From Clostridiales bacterium (GTDB lineage: Bacteria > Bacillota > Clostridia > Lachnospirales > WRAX01), in the NCBI GenBank assembly GCA_031262335.1, contig JAISHX010000152.1:1-8421 (forward strand): a DNA stretch of 8,421 nucleotides. The letters run 5' to 3'. The notes under the pieces are model-generated. The model had not been told where the DNA came from, did not search any database, and saw only the letters and a program-made list of their open reading frames with translations. Positions 1 through 6,414 of the stretch are shown here, piece after piece; the first letter of the stretch is position 1, and every line of letters begins with the position of its first letter. The position numbers and the translations under genes were made by a program.

Positions 1-2050
1 TAACAACGGCTTTATATTCGCTCCCTTGTGATTTATGAATCGTGATTGCATATGAAAGTTCAATTTCGTCCAACTGGCTGTAATCGTAAAAAACAACTTT
101 ATCGTCAAAAAAGTTTACAGTAACGGTTTCGTTTATGTCGTCAATTTTTGAAATTCTGCCCTCATCACCGTTAAAAATGCCTGTTCCGTCGCTTTTCAAA
201 CGACCGTCAGGAAAAAACGTTCTCCATGCAAGATTGTAATTGTTTTTTATTTGCATAACTTTGTCGCCTTCACGAAACACTGAAAAAGCGAAAATTTTTT
301 CGGCTTTTAACGGCGACGGCGGATTAAGCCGTTCCTGAAGAATTTTATTTAATTCGACTGAGCCAAGCGCACCGCGGCGCATTGGAGTAAGTACCTGAAT
401 TTCGCCCGGTGAACATGAACAATATTGCGGAAGACGGGACGCTGTGAGGGTTGTAACTTCTTTGGCGACAGATTGTGTATCAAAACGTTTAATGAAGAAA
501 AAATCATTACTTTTTTCATGAATATGCGGACTTTCGCCTTTGTTTATTCGGTGAGCATTCATAACTATTGCACTTTGCTGTGCCTGACGGAAAATTTTTG
601 TGAGTTTTACAGTCGGAAGTACGCCGCTTCCTATTATATCTTTCAAAATATTTCCCGCGCCGACAGACGGCAACTGGTCAGCGTCACCGGCAAAAATAAG
701 CCTTGCGCCAATCGGTATAGCTTTCAGCAAATGATACAGCAAAACCGTATCAATCATAGAACTTTCATCAATGATAATAACGTCTGCATCTATTTGCGCA
801 TCTTCATTTTTGCCGAATATCTGGTTGTTATTTTCGGAAAAGTTGCTTTCAAGCAAGCGGTGAATCGTCCTTGCCTCTGCTCCGGTCGCCTCGGTAATCC
901 GTTTTGCGGCTCTCCCTGTGGGGGCTGCAAGCTCTATCGACAAGCCTTCATCCGATAAAAGAGTTATTACCGCATTGATTGTCGTTGTTTTGCCCGTACC
1001 CGGTCCGCCCGTAATTACCAAAACGCCCTCCGAAAGAGCGGCTTTTACAGCGCGTTTTTGTTCGGCGGCAAGTTTAATACCTGAACCGGCTTCGAATGCG
1101 GCAATATCTTCATTTATTGTCTGACTTTTGTCAACAGCGTTTATGTTCAGCTCCAGCAATTTTCTGGCGCAATAACTCTCCATATAATAATATGAGTTTA
1201 AATACACAGCATCTTTTTCGCGGTGAATAACTCTGTCAAATATCAATGCAATAATTGCTTCGTCAATTACGGAACATTCTGTGTTAAGCAATAAAACAGA
1301 TTGTGAAACGAGAGTTTCATACGGCAAAAAGACGTGACCGTCGGCAACTGATTCTGTAAGAATATGCCGCACTCCCGCCTTTACTCTTTGTGGCGAATTT
1401 TCACGCAAGTCCATTTTTGCGGCAATTGAATCCGCAATTTTGAAACCAATACCTTCTATTTCCGCCGCTAATATGTAAGGATTTTCTGAAACAACGGATA
1501 TTGTTTCTCCTTTATATTTTTCATAAATTTTTTTGGAAAGTCCGGGCGTTATATCTAAAGCTTGCAAATACATCATAACATGACGACATTCCGCCTGTTC
1601 ACCGAACAGTTTTCCGATTTCGGAAGCTTTTTTAAGAGAAATGCCTTTTATTGCCGTCAGTTTTTCGGGCGTTTGTTCGATAACAGCAATCGTATTCTCA
1701 CCAAACATCTCGACAATCAATTTTGCCGTTACTTTTCCGACACCTTTGATTATTCCGCTTGCAAGATATTTTTCTATTCCTTCAGTTGTAGCGGGCATTG
1801 CACGCTGGTGAGAGTATGTGTCAAACTGCCTTCCGTACGTCGGATGAACTTTATAATTTCCCGTAAGCCTAAGTCTTTCACCTTCGCTGATTTTCGGCAT
1901 AGTTGCAACACAAGTAATCTCCCCGCCGGAAGTCCCGTCGGGGAGATAAACTTCAATACTGAATACGGTGTAACCGTTTTCTTCATTCTGATATATAATA
2001 TTTTCAACAGAGCCTTCAATAGTTATAGAATCTTCCACAACCCCACCCAT
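1..2050 (-). CDS. recD2: RecD2-type ATP-dependent 5'-3' DNA helicase (partial, C-terminus beyond window)
   Basis: SF1B helicase of the RecD2/YrrC family, which unwinds DNA 5' to 3' and acts in repair and replication-fork maintenance in bacteria that lack RecBC (family knowledge). The frame is open from ATG at 2050 to the left edge, giving 683 residues; relatives have roughly 715-800, so the last several dozen are outside the window. Visible in order: an N-terminal domain (about 8-85, NGYTVFSIEV, HPTYGRQF); a helix-hairpin-helix stretch typical of RecD2 (about 86-145, SGIIKGVGKVTAKLIVEMFG); Walker A GGPGTGKTT at 348-356; motif Ia APTGRAAKR at 376-384; Walker B IIIDESSMID at 425-434; motif III FAGDADQLPSVGAG; and motif VI HKSQGSE at 672-678. 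No motif is damaged. The start lies 2 nt after the stop of the upstream receptor-like gene and has no Shine-Dalgarno sequence, so translation is probably coupled. The identification is firm; the start is less certain. Confidence 0.96.
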   Translation of the reverse strand, partial: MGGVVEDSITIEGSVENIIYQNEENGYTVFSIEVYLPDGTSGGEITCVATMPKISEGERLRLTGNYKVHPTYGRQFDTYSHQRAMPATTEGIEKYLASGIIKGVGKVTAKLIVEMFGENTIAVIEQTPEKLTAIKGISLKKASEIGKLFGEQAECRHVMMYLQALDITPGLSKKIYEKYKGETISVVSENPYILAAEIEGIGFKIADSIAAKMDLRENSPQRVKAGVRHILTESVADGHVFLPYETLVSQSVLLLNTECSVIDEAIIALIFDRVIHREKDAVYLNSYYYMESYCARKLLELNINAVDKSQTINEDIAAFEAGSGIKLAAEQKRAVKAALSEGVLVITGGPGTGKTTTINAVITLLSDEGLSIELAAPTGRAAKRITEATGAEARTIHRLLESNFSENNNQIFGKNEDAQIDADVIIIDESSMIDTVLLYHLLKAIPIGARLIFAGDADQLPSVGAGNILKDIIGSGVLPTVKLTKIFRQAQQSAIVMNAHRINKGESPHIHEKSNDFFFIKRFDTQSVAKEVTTLTASRLPQYCSCSPGEIQVLTPMRRGALGSVELNKILQERLNPPSPLKAEKIFAFSVFREGDKVMQIKNNYNLAWRTFFPDGRLKSDGTGIFNGDEGRISKIDDINETVTVNFFDDKVVFYDYSQLDEIELSYAITIHKSQGSEYKAVV

Positions 2051-2052
2051 AA

Positions 2053-2898
2053 TTATAACTGAAGTGCGCCTGACATTGCCATCTCTATAAATTTTGCCGC
2101 TAATTGAAGTATGGAAACAAGAAAGTCATACGGAACAGAAGAAATTTCAAGTATAGTTTTTGTGCTTTTATTTTTTTTGTACAAAATCGCTAAATCATGG
2201 AATTTTTTATGAATATCATAAACAGCAGAAAATTCCGGAATTTCACCGAATTGCATAACGTGGTCTTCATACCACAGTCCGAATTGGCAACGTTCATGAT
2301 TTACAATTGTAAAAGCATCATTATTGACATTTGCAATAAACGAGTTAATAAAGTCCACATGCGTCATAAGCGCATCGCCAATATCATGAAGAACAGACTT
2401 TTCAATTTCAAGCTTGTTTGCGGGAGCGTCATTGCCCATAATCTCAATAATTGCATCTTCTTTTTCGGGAATAAATTTCATGCTGTTAAGAAGTTCTGCA
2501 AGGTGTTCGCGTGTTTTTTGTATGCCTGAATTTATTCCGCCGTTTGCTTTGCCTATTGCCTGAACAGTTTCCTTTGAGCTTTGCGCCAAAGAACCGATTT
2601 CACCTGCAACAACCGCAAAACCTTTGCCTGATTCGCCGGCGTGAGCCGCCTCAACGTGAGCGTGCAACGAGAGCATGCGCGTTTCAAGAGAAATTTCATC
2701 AATTTGGTCAAGGACTTTGTTAATATCAATGGCGTTTTCCGCTAAATTTTCACTTTGTTTTCTTACATTTTGAAGACTTGCCTCTGTTGCAAAACGAATA
2801 AGCCTTGATGACGCAAGCAAGAAGTGTATTATTTTGTTTTCCATATAGTAATCACACTGCATTATTTTTTTGTTGATTTCTTCCTGAGAGTTTGCCAT
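2053..2898 (-). CDS. Soluble MCP-like receptor with C-terminal CZB zinc-binding domain (paralog B)
   Basis: Protein of 281 aa with no membrane segment or signal peptide, so cytoplasmic. Residues about 20-140 form a short version of the chemoreceptor signalling hairpin. The tip at about 66-107 contains [20 protein letters not shown] and AGEIGSLAQ, matching the conserved MCP tip except for His at 79, 81 and 86. After a divergent linker (about 140-175) comes a CZB domain with His180 (HVDF), Cys204 (CQFGLW), His230 and His234 (HKKFH). This fits the published CZB signature of three His and one Cys binding zinc; the first gap (20 residues) is at the short end. CZB receptors such as Helicobacter TlpD respond to zinc or oxidants including hypochlorous acid (family knowledge); that role here is inference. 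The arms look too short for normal methylation helices, and there is no C-terminal CheR-docking pentapeptide. The start at 2898 is backed by AAAGGGGG 10 nt upstream. It is second in a cluster, 38 nt after paralog A, and recD2 follows 2 nt later. Confidence 0.9.
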   Translation of the reverse strand: MANSQEEINKKIMQCDYYMENKIIHFLLASSRLIRFATEASLQNVRKQSENLAENAIDINKVLDQIDEISLETRMLSLHAHVEAAHAGESGKGFAVVAGEIGSLAQSSKETVQAIGKANGGINSGIQKTREHLAELLNSMKFIPEKEDAIIEIMGNDAPANKLEIEKSVLHDIGDALMTHVDFINSFIANVNNDAFTIVNHERCQFGLWYEDHVMQFGEIPEFSAVYDIHKKFHDLAILYKKNKSTKTILEISSVPYDFLVSILQLAAKFIEMAMSGALQL

Positions 2899-2936
2899 TA
2901 TAGTGTAACCCCCTTTATTATTTTTAAGTTTTATTA

Positions 2937-3779
2937 TCAGACTGCACCTGACTCCATCATCTCGGTAAATTTTGTACCCAAAGCCAAAAGCGCAGATAAC
3001 ACTTCAATAGCAGTTTCCACCATTTCAAGTACATATTTTGAATTTTTTGTACTTTTATATGATGATGCCAAATCATGGAATTTTTTATGAACATCATAAA
3101 CTGCCGCAAATTCCTGAATATCACCGTATTCCATTACGTTATCCTCATACCACATTCCAAAAGAACAACGTTCATGATTAGCAAGCGTATAAGATTCATT
3201 ATTAATGTTAGCCATAAAATTTTTCATGAAATTTGTATGTGACTCATATGCGTCAGCAATTGCAATAAGCACCGATGACGACCGCTCCGGCACAGAAATC
3301 CGCGCGTCAACATCTTTAAGATGTTCAATATAGCGTTCTTCACCTTCGTCCATTGTTTTAATGCTTTTAAAGAGCCGAGATATATAATCACTTGTTTTTT
3401 TTATGCTTGAATTTATGCTCTCGTTTGCTTTGCCGATTGCCGCTACTGTCTCTTTTGAACTTTGCGCTAACGCACCAATTTCACCGGCAACAACCGCAAA
3501 ACCTTTGCCGGACTCGCCGGCGTGAGCAGCCTCTACATGGGCGTGCAACGACAACATGCGTGTTTCAAGCGAAATTTCGTCAATTTGCTCAAGAACTTTG
3601 TTTATATCAACTGCGTTTTCAACAAGGTTCTCACTTTGTTTGCGGATATCGGCAAGGTTTGCTTCTATAGCGAAACGTGTAAGGCGGGAATGAGCAATAA
3701 GGAATTTTATAATCCCTCTTTCCATTAACGATTTACCCGTTTCTATTTTGCTCCGTAATTCATCCGGCAATTCAGACAT
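2937..3779 (-). CDS. Soluble MCP-like receptor with C-terminal CZB zinc-binding domain (paralog A)
   Basis: Protein of 280 aa, closely similar to the next gene downstream. I chose ATG at 3779 (MSELPDEL) over an in-frame ATG at 3818. GGGGGAG lies 5 nt upstream of 3779, and this start puts the hairpin-tip histidines at 79, 81 and 86, exactly as in paralog B. Hairpin arms are at about 20-145, with the tip at about 66-107. The CZB ligands are His181 (HTNF), Cys205 (CSFGMW), His231 and His235 (HKKFH). There is no transmembrane segment and no separate N-terminal sensor domain such as PAS or GAF. The two paralogs differ at only two of 51 positions from KVL before the tip to KET after it, but diverge strongly in the linker. 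It is the first gene of the presumed receptor-recD2 operon. A cytoplasmic zinc or redox sensor feeding a CheA/CheW array is the likely role by family. A scaffold or dimer partner outside chemotaxis is an alternative, because no che gene is in view. Confidence 0.9.
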   Translation of the reverse strand: MSELPDELRSKIETGKSLMERGIIKFLIAHSRLTRFAIEANLADIRKQSENLVENAVDINKVLEQIDEISLETRMLSLHAHVEAAHAGESGKGFAVVAGEIGALAQSSKETVAAIGKANESINSSIKKTSDYISRLFKSIKTMDEGEERYIEHLKDVDARISVPERSSSVLIAIADAYESHTNFMKNFMANINNESYTLANHERCSFGMWYEDNVMEYGDIQEFAAVYDVHKKFHDLASSYKSTKNSKYVLEMVETAIEVLSALLALGTKFTEMMESGAV

Positions 3780-3784
3780 ATAAT

Positions 3785-3791
3785 CTCCCCC
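3785..3791 (-). promoter_or_regulatory. Ribosome binding site deciding the paralog A start
   Basis: The minus strand reads GGGGGAG followed by a 5-nt spacer and ATG at 3779. The longer candidate start at 3818 would place this sequence inside the coding region. The strength and spacing here favour the shorter 280-aa protein. Confidence 0.8.
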
Positions 3792-3836
3792 GATAAAGTT
3801 TTTAACTTTTAATGGCAATAATTCCTCTCCGATTTG

Positions 3837-3860
3837 AAACGGAATTGTATATTGCCGTTT
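3837..3860. promoter_or_regulatory. 24-bp inverted repeat upstream of the receptor operon, possible operator
   Basis: AAACGG (3837-3842) and CCGTTT (3855-3860) are perfect inverted arms around a 12-bp AT-rich centre, with partial symmetry continuing inward. The site is 57 bp upstream of the paralog A start, in the leader or promoter region. Its size and spacing suit a dimeric repressor, but I cannot match it to a known operator. It could also be chance or an RNA hairpin. Confidence 0.35.
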
Positions 3861-3927
3861 AGCTGCTCATTAGCTTTTTAAACGAAGTTTGAGTGTTTGA
3901 TTTTTTCTTTTTATGGTAATATATATA

Positions 3928-3957
3928 ATTATATAAGTACGCTATCATTACAATGAA
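3928..3957 (-). promoter_or_regulatory. Weak candidate promoter for the receptor-recD2 operon
   Basis: A consensus -10 TATAAT occurs on the minus strand at 3933-3928. The best -35 (TTCATT at 3957-3952, 18-nt spacer) matches TTGACA at only three positions. The surrounding DNA is very AT-rich, so the -10 could arise by chance. It would give a leader of about 140 nt containing the 24-bp dyad. No better promoter is visible in the 276-bp gap. Confidence 0.25.
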
Positions 3958-4013
3958 CCGTGCGACACACGGGGATAGCTGATAAATATCTCGGCATTTG
4001 CCTGTTTCATATT

Positions 4014-4044
4014 AAATAAAAATCACCAAGGCAAAGCTAAGTGA
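4014..4044 (-). terminator. Possible weak intrinsic terminator of typA
   Basis: Twelve nt past the typA stop the minus strand can form a short stem (TCACT with GGTGA, one G-U pair) followed at once by TTTTTATTT. The stem is only 5 bp with a large loop, so it is well below a textbook terminator. The position and the T-rich tail are what support it. Confidence 0.35.
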
Positions 4045-4055
4045 ACGGAATTATA

Positions 4056-5867
4056 TTATCTCAAAGCACGTTTTCTTGCTTCTTGATTAAGAATCTTTTT
4101 TCTCATGCGTATATTTTTAGGTGTTACTTCCATAAGCTCATCATCGCCGATAAATTCAAGTCTTTGTTCAAGGCTCATTGCGCGTACAGGTGTAAGTTTA
4201 AGCGAGTCGTCGGACGCTGACGACCTCATGTTAGTTATATGCTTTTTTTTGCAAACATTTACCGTAATATCTTCGCCGCGTGAATTTTCCCCGACAATTT
4301 GCCCCTCATATACCGGCTCACCCGGATTGACAAACAATCTGCCGCGTTCCTGCGCATTATAAAGTCCGTAAGCGACAGCCTCACCGGTTTCGGCGGCAAT
4401 AAGAACACCGCGTGTCCGCAGAGAAAATTCTCCGCGAAATGCCTCAAAACCGTTAAATACATGACTCATTATGCCGTTGCCTTTTGTATCCGTAAGAAAC
4501 TCACTTCTGTAACCGATAAGAGAGCGTGACGGAATAAGAAATTCCAACCGCATGTAACCCTGATGTGCTGATGTCATGTTAATAAGTTCCGCTTTTCTGC
4601 CGCCGAGTTTTTCCATAACAACGCCCATAAATTCTTCCGGAACATCAATATTAAGAAACTCAACAGGCTCACAGGTTACACCGTTTATTTTTTTTAATAT
4701 TACGGCAGGTTTTGCAACCTGAAACTCGTATCCTTCGCGGCGCATTGTTTCAATCAGAACAGATAAATGTAGTTCGCCGCGTCCAAGCACCCGAAACGAA
4801 TCCATTGAGTCTGTTTCTTCAACACGCAGGCTGACGTTTGTTTCAACCTCGCGGAAAAGGCGTTCACGCACATTTCTGCTTGTTATAAACTGCCCGTCCT
4901 GCCCTGCAAACGGACTGTCATTCACGGAAAAAAGCATTGAAATTGTCGGCTCGTCCACCGTAACTGCCTCAAGCGGTTCAGGCTGACCAAATGCACATAT
5001 TGTTTCGCCGATTCCGATGTTGGAAATTCCCGCAACCGCTACAATATCGCCGCAATAAGCAGATTCGACTTCAACGCGTCCCAATCCCGAGAAAACAAAC
5101 AACTTGCTTATTTTTGCCGTATAACTGCTTTGTTCCGTTCCGCCGCAAACAGTCACCTGACTGCCCGCACGGACAGTCCCTCTTGCGACTTTGCCTATTG
5201 CAAGTCTGCCAATATAGCTGTCACTCTCAATACTTGTGACAAGCACTTGCTCCGGAGCGTCAAAGTCTCCTTCGGGAGCGGGAGCTTCACGAATAATTGT
5301 TTCAAAAAGAGGAGTAAGGTCAACAGGTTCATCCTGAAGATTATAAAGAGCGTATCCTTCTTTTGCCGACGCATAAATAACCGAAAAATCCAATCCGTCC
5401 GGCGCACCCAGTTCAATGAACAAATCAAGAATTTTGTCTGCGACTTGCTCGTTCATTGCGTCGGGACGGTCAATCTTGTTTATAACTACAATCGGTTTTA
5501 ATCCGATTGACAGTGCTTTACGGAGAACAAAACGTGTTTGGGGCATCGGTCCGTCATAAGAATCGACAAGCAGCAACGCACAGTCCGCCATTTTCAGCAC
5601 ACGTTCCACTTCGCCGCCGAAATCAGCATGTCCCGGGGTGTCAATAATGTTTATTTTAACACCTTCATAAACGACTGCCGTATTTTTTGAAAAAATAGTA
5701 ATGCCGCGTTCACGCTCAATATTATTAGAGTCCATGACACGCTCTGTTACTTCCTGATTATCACGAAAGACACCGCTTTGGCGGAGCATTGCATCAACTA
5801 ACGTTGTTTTACCATGGTCAACATGCGCTATAATAGCAACATTGCGGACATCAGTCCTTTTAGGCAT
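4056..5867 (-). CDS. typA: Ribosome-associated translational GTPase TypA/BipA
   Basis: A 603-aa protein of normal length for TypA/BipA, a GTPase related to EF-G and LepA that binds the 70S ribosome and supports ribosome assembly and growth under stress or cold (family knowledge). The G motifs are complete: G1 AHVDHGKT at 14-21, the switch I region with RGIT at 54-57, G3 DTPGH at 76-80, G4 NKID at 130-133, and G5 SAK at 167-169. A beta-barrel domain II follows, then EF-G-like domains III and V ([19 protein letters not shown] at about 363-381) and the TypA-specific C-terminal domain ([19 protein letters not shown], then [15 protein letters not shown]). The start at 5867 is backed by AAGGAAGG 5 nt upstream. 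It lies downstream of a tRNA-Leu gene on the same strand (148-nt gap) and may share its promoter; a poorly formed TATAAC in that gap is the only internal alternative. Nothing is missing or broken. Confidence 0.97.
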   Translation of the reverse strand: MPKRTDVRNVAIIAHVDHGKTTLVDAMLRQSGVFRDNQEVTERVMDSNNIERERGITIFSKNTAVVYEGVKINIIDTPGHADFGGEVERVLKMADCALLLVDSYDGPMPQTRFVLRKALSIGLKPIVVINKIDRPDAMNEQVADKILDLFIELGAPDGLDFSVIYASAKEGYALYNLQDEPVDLTPLFETIIREAPAPEGDFDAPEQVLVTSIESDSYIGRLAIGKVARGTVRAGSQVTVCGGTEQSSYTAKISKLFVFSGLGRVEVESAYCGDIVAVAGISNIGIGETICAFGQPEPLEAVTVDEPTISMLFSVNDSPFAGQDGQFITSRNVRERLFREVETNVSLRVEETDSMDSFRVLGRGELHLSVLIETMRREGYEFQVAKPAVILKKINGVTCEPVEFLNIDVPEEFMGVVMEKLGGRKAELINMTSAHQGYMRLEFLIPSRSLIGYRSEFLTDTKGNGIMSHVFNGFEAFRGEFSLRTRGVLIAAETGEAVAYGLYNAQERGRLFVNPGEPVYEGQIVGENSRGEDITVNVCKKKHITNMRSSASDDSLKLTPVRAMSLEQRLEFIGDDELMEVTPKNIRMRKKILNQEARKRALR

Positions 5868-5942
5868 AAATACCTTCCTTATTAGAGTTATAAGTTACGA
5901 AACAGAAGAGAGAAGGCAGTGTTCAAGAAATTAAGATGTCAA

Positions 5943-5994
5943 GGGGGGGCGAGGCGTGTTATTCCTCGCTTCTTAACCTCTTTGCATTGCCCCC
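5943..5994. other. G7 tract and strong hairpin between tRNA-Leu and typA
   Basis: A run of seven G (5943-5949) leads into a perfect 6-bp stem, GCGAGG (5949-5954) with CCTCGC (5964-5969), around a 9-nt loop. The G run can also pair with CCCCC at 5990-5994, enclosing this hairpin. On the minus strand it lies in the tRNA-typA spacer. No good T tract follows on either strand, so it does not look like a classical terminator. It could protect a processed 3' end or shape the typA leader. Confidence 0.4.
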
Positions 5995-6015
5995 TCACTT
6001 CTGTTTGCAACTCAA

Positions 6016-6095
6016 TGCGGGCGACAGGAATCGAACCTGCACCAATGAAGACAAGATTCTAAGTCTTGCGCGTCTACCAGTTCCGCCACGCCCGC
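6016..6095 (-). tRNA. tRNA-Leu, anticodon UAG
   Basis: The minus strand folds as a complete 80-nt tRNA. Acceptor stem GCGGGCG pairs with CGCCCGC, with discriminator A. The D arm is GCGGAACTGGTAGACGC. Anticodon stem CAAGA/TCTTG encloses loop CTTAGAA with anticodon TAG (plus-strand positions 6059-6061). The T arm is GCAGG-TTCGATT-CCTGT. The 11-nt variable region and the Leu-type D arm (ACTGGTAGACGC) agree with a leucine tRNA reading CUN codons. The variable arm is short for the class and pairs poorly. CCA is not encoded (TTG follows the discriminator), so CCA-adding enzyme must supply it. Confidence 0.96.
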
Positions 6096-6152
6096 ATTTT
6101 ACCCCGTTTAAAGGGGCAATAAAAAAACTGTCCAAATTAAATAAAAAAGCAC

Positions 6153-6181
6153 TTGACAGGTTTTTACAAATGAGGTATAAT
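6153..6181 (+). promoter_or_regulatory. Perfect consensus sigma-A promoter for rpoB
   Basis: TTGACA (6153-6158) and TATAAT (6176-6181) are separated by exactly 17 nt, a full match to the housekeeping consensus. Transcription should start near 6188, leaving an untranslated leader of about 227 nt before the rpoB ATG. A/T tracts just upstream (6121-6150) could act as an UP element. Confidence 0.85.
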
Positions 6182-6232
6182 ACTAATCCGTATTAACGTG
6201 CATTCTGCCATCAACAACACACTACCGCTTTT

Positions 6233-6260
6233 ATTATAACACATCAACAGAAAAATTCAA
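6233..6260 (-). promoter_or_regulatory. Leftward promoter, probably for tRNA-Leu and typA
   Basis: The minus strand has TTGAAT (6260-6255), a 16-nt spacer and a perfect TATAAT (6238-6233), matching 10 of 12 consensus bases. The start would be near 6226, about 130 nt before the tRNA 5' end, a leader that RNase P would remove. It points at the rpoB promoter and reads through it. Confidence 0.6.
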
Positions 6261-6313
6261 TAAATTTTTTAAGTTTTTAGATAAAATTTTAGAGTTTTTT
6301 AATATCAGTTTAG

Positions 6314-6333
6314 CCCCTTGCTTTAGCAATGGG
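6314..6333 (+). other. Stem-loop in the rpoB leader
   Basis: CCCCTTGC (6314-6321) and GCAATGGG (6326-6333) pair with one C/T mismatch around loop TTTA. No T run follows directly, so it is not an obvious terminator. It lies about 80 nt before the rpoB start and could be a pause or stability element, or the worn end of a small mobile element. Confidence 0.4.
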
Positions 6334-6396
6334 TATATACTGTTTTCAAAAATATAAAATAAATAGAGGAAATCAAGGTTTATTTTGTCATTTTAG

Positions 6397-6406
6397 AGGT
6401 GAGGAG
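6397..6406 (+). promoter_or_regulatory. Ribosome binding site of rpoB
   Basis: AGGTGAGGAG lies 8 nt before ATG at 6415. It fixes the rpoB start, with the protein beginning [12 protein letters not shown], rather than the internal Met at residue 17. Confidence 0.8.
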
Positions 6407-6414
6407 CGACGCTT

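Larger units (their letters stand above)
2053..3779 (-). repeat. Tandem gene duplication of the CZB receptor gene
   Basis: The two adjacent same-strand genes (2937-3779 and 2053-2898) are copies of one ancestor with the same length and domain order. Conservation is highest in the hairpin tip and around the zinc ligands ([19 protein letters not shown]) and lowest in the linker at about residues 140-175 and in the C-terminal tails. That pattern suggests an old duplication with selection on both functional cores rather than a recent copy. Confidence 0.85.
6096..6414. other. 319-bp intergenic region between tRNA-Leu and rpoB
   Basis: No protein-coding gene is visible. The stretch is very AT-rich. 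It holds a CCCC/GGGG dyad next to the tRNA (6102-6116), a rightward consensus promoter (6153-6181), a facing leftward promoter (6233-6260), an A/T-rich block (6250-6305), a hairpin (6314-6333) and the rpoB Shine-Dalgarno sequence. I recognise no riboswitch. Confidence 0.7.

Noticed and set aside
425..958. Open 177-aa plus-strand reading frame
   Set aside because: It is antisense to the recD2 region that encodes Walker A and B. The minus-strand frame is a clear family member and this one resembles nothing.
1562..2062. Plus-strand 166-aa frame and an 81-aa minus-strand frame (1774-2019)
   Set aside because: Both overlap the recD2 N-terminal domain in other frames and have no family features.
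3780..3818. Extended start of paralog A at ATG 3818
   Set aside because: The strong Shine-Dalgarno sequence belongs to ATG 3779, and the extra 13 residues have no counterpart in paralog B.
3958..3972. CCGTG-CGACA-CACGG hairpin as the typA terminator
   Set aside because: The 5-bp stem is perfect but no T-rich tail follows on the minus strand. The hairpin at 4014-4044 is a better candidate.
6102..6116. CCCC-GTTTAAA-GGGG dyad as a terminator
   Set aside because: The stem is only 4 bp and no T tract follows it on either strand. It lies just 5' of the tRNA and may matter for leader folding only.
6107..6135. Alternative tRNA promoter TTGGAC-17-TTTAAA on the minus strand
   Set aside because: The spacing is right and it would start just before the tRNA, but only 7 of 12 bases match consensus, against 10 of 12 for the upstream candidate.
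5936..6196. Plus-strand 86-aa frame
   Set aside because: It runs through the tRNA-Leu gene in antisense and through the rpoB promoter, and has no Shine-Dalgarno sequence.
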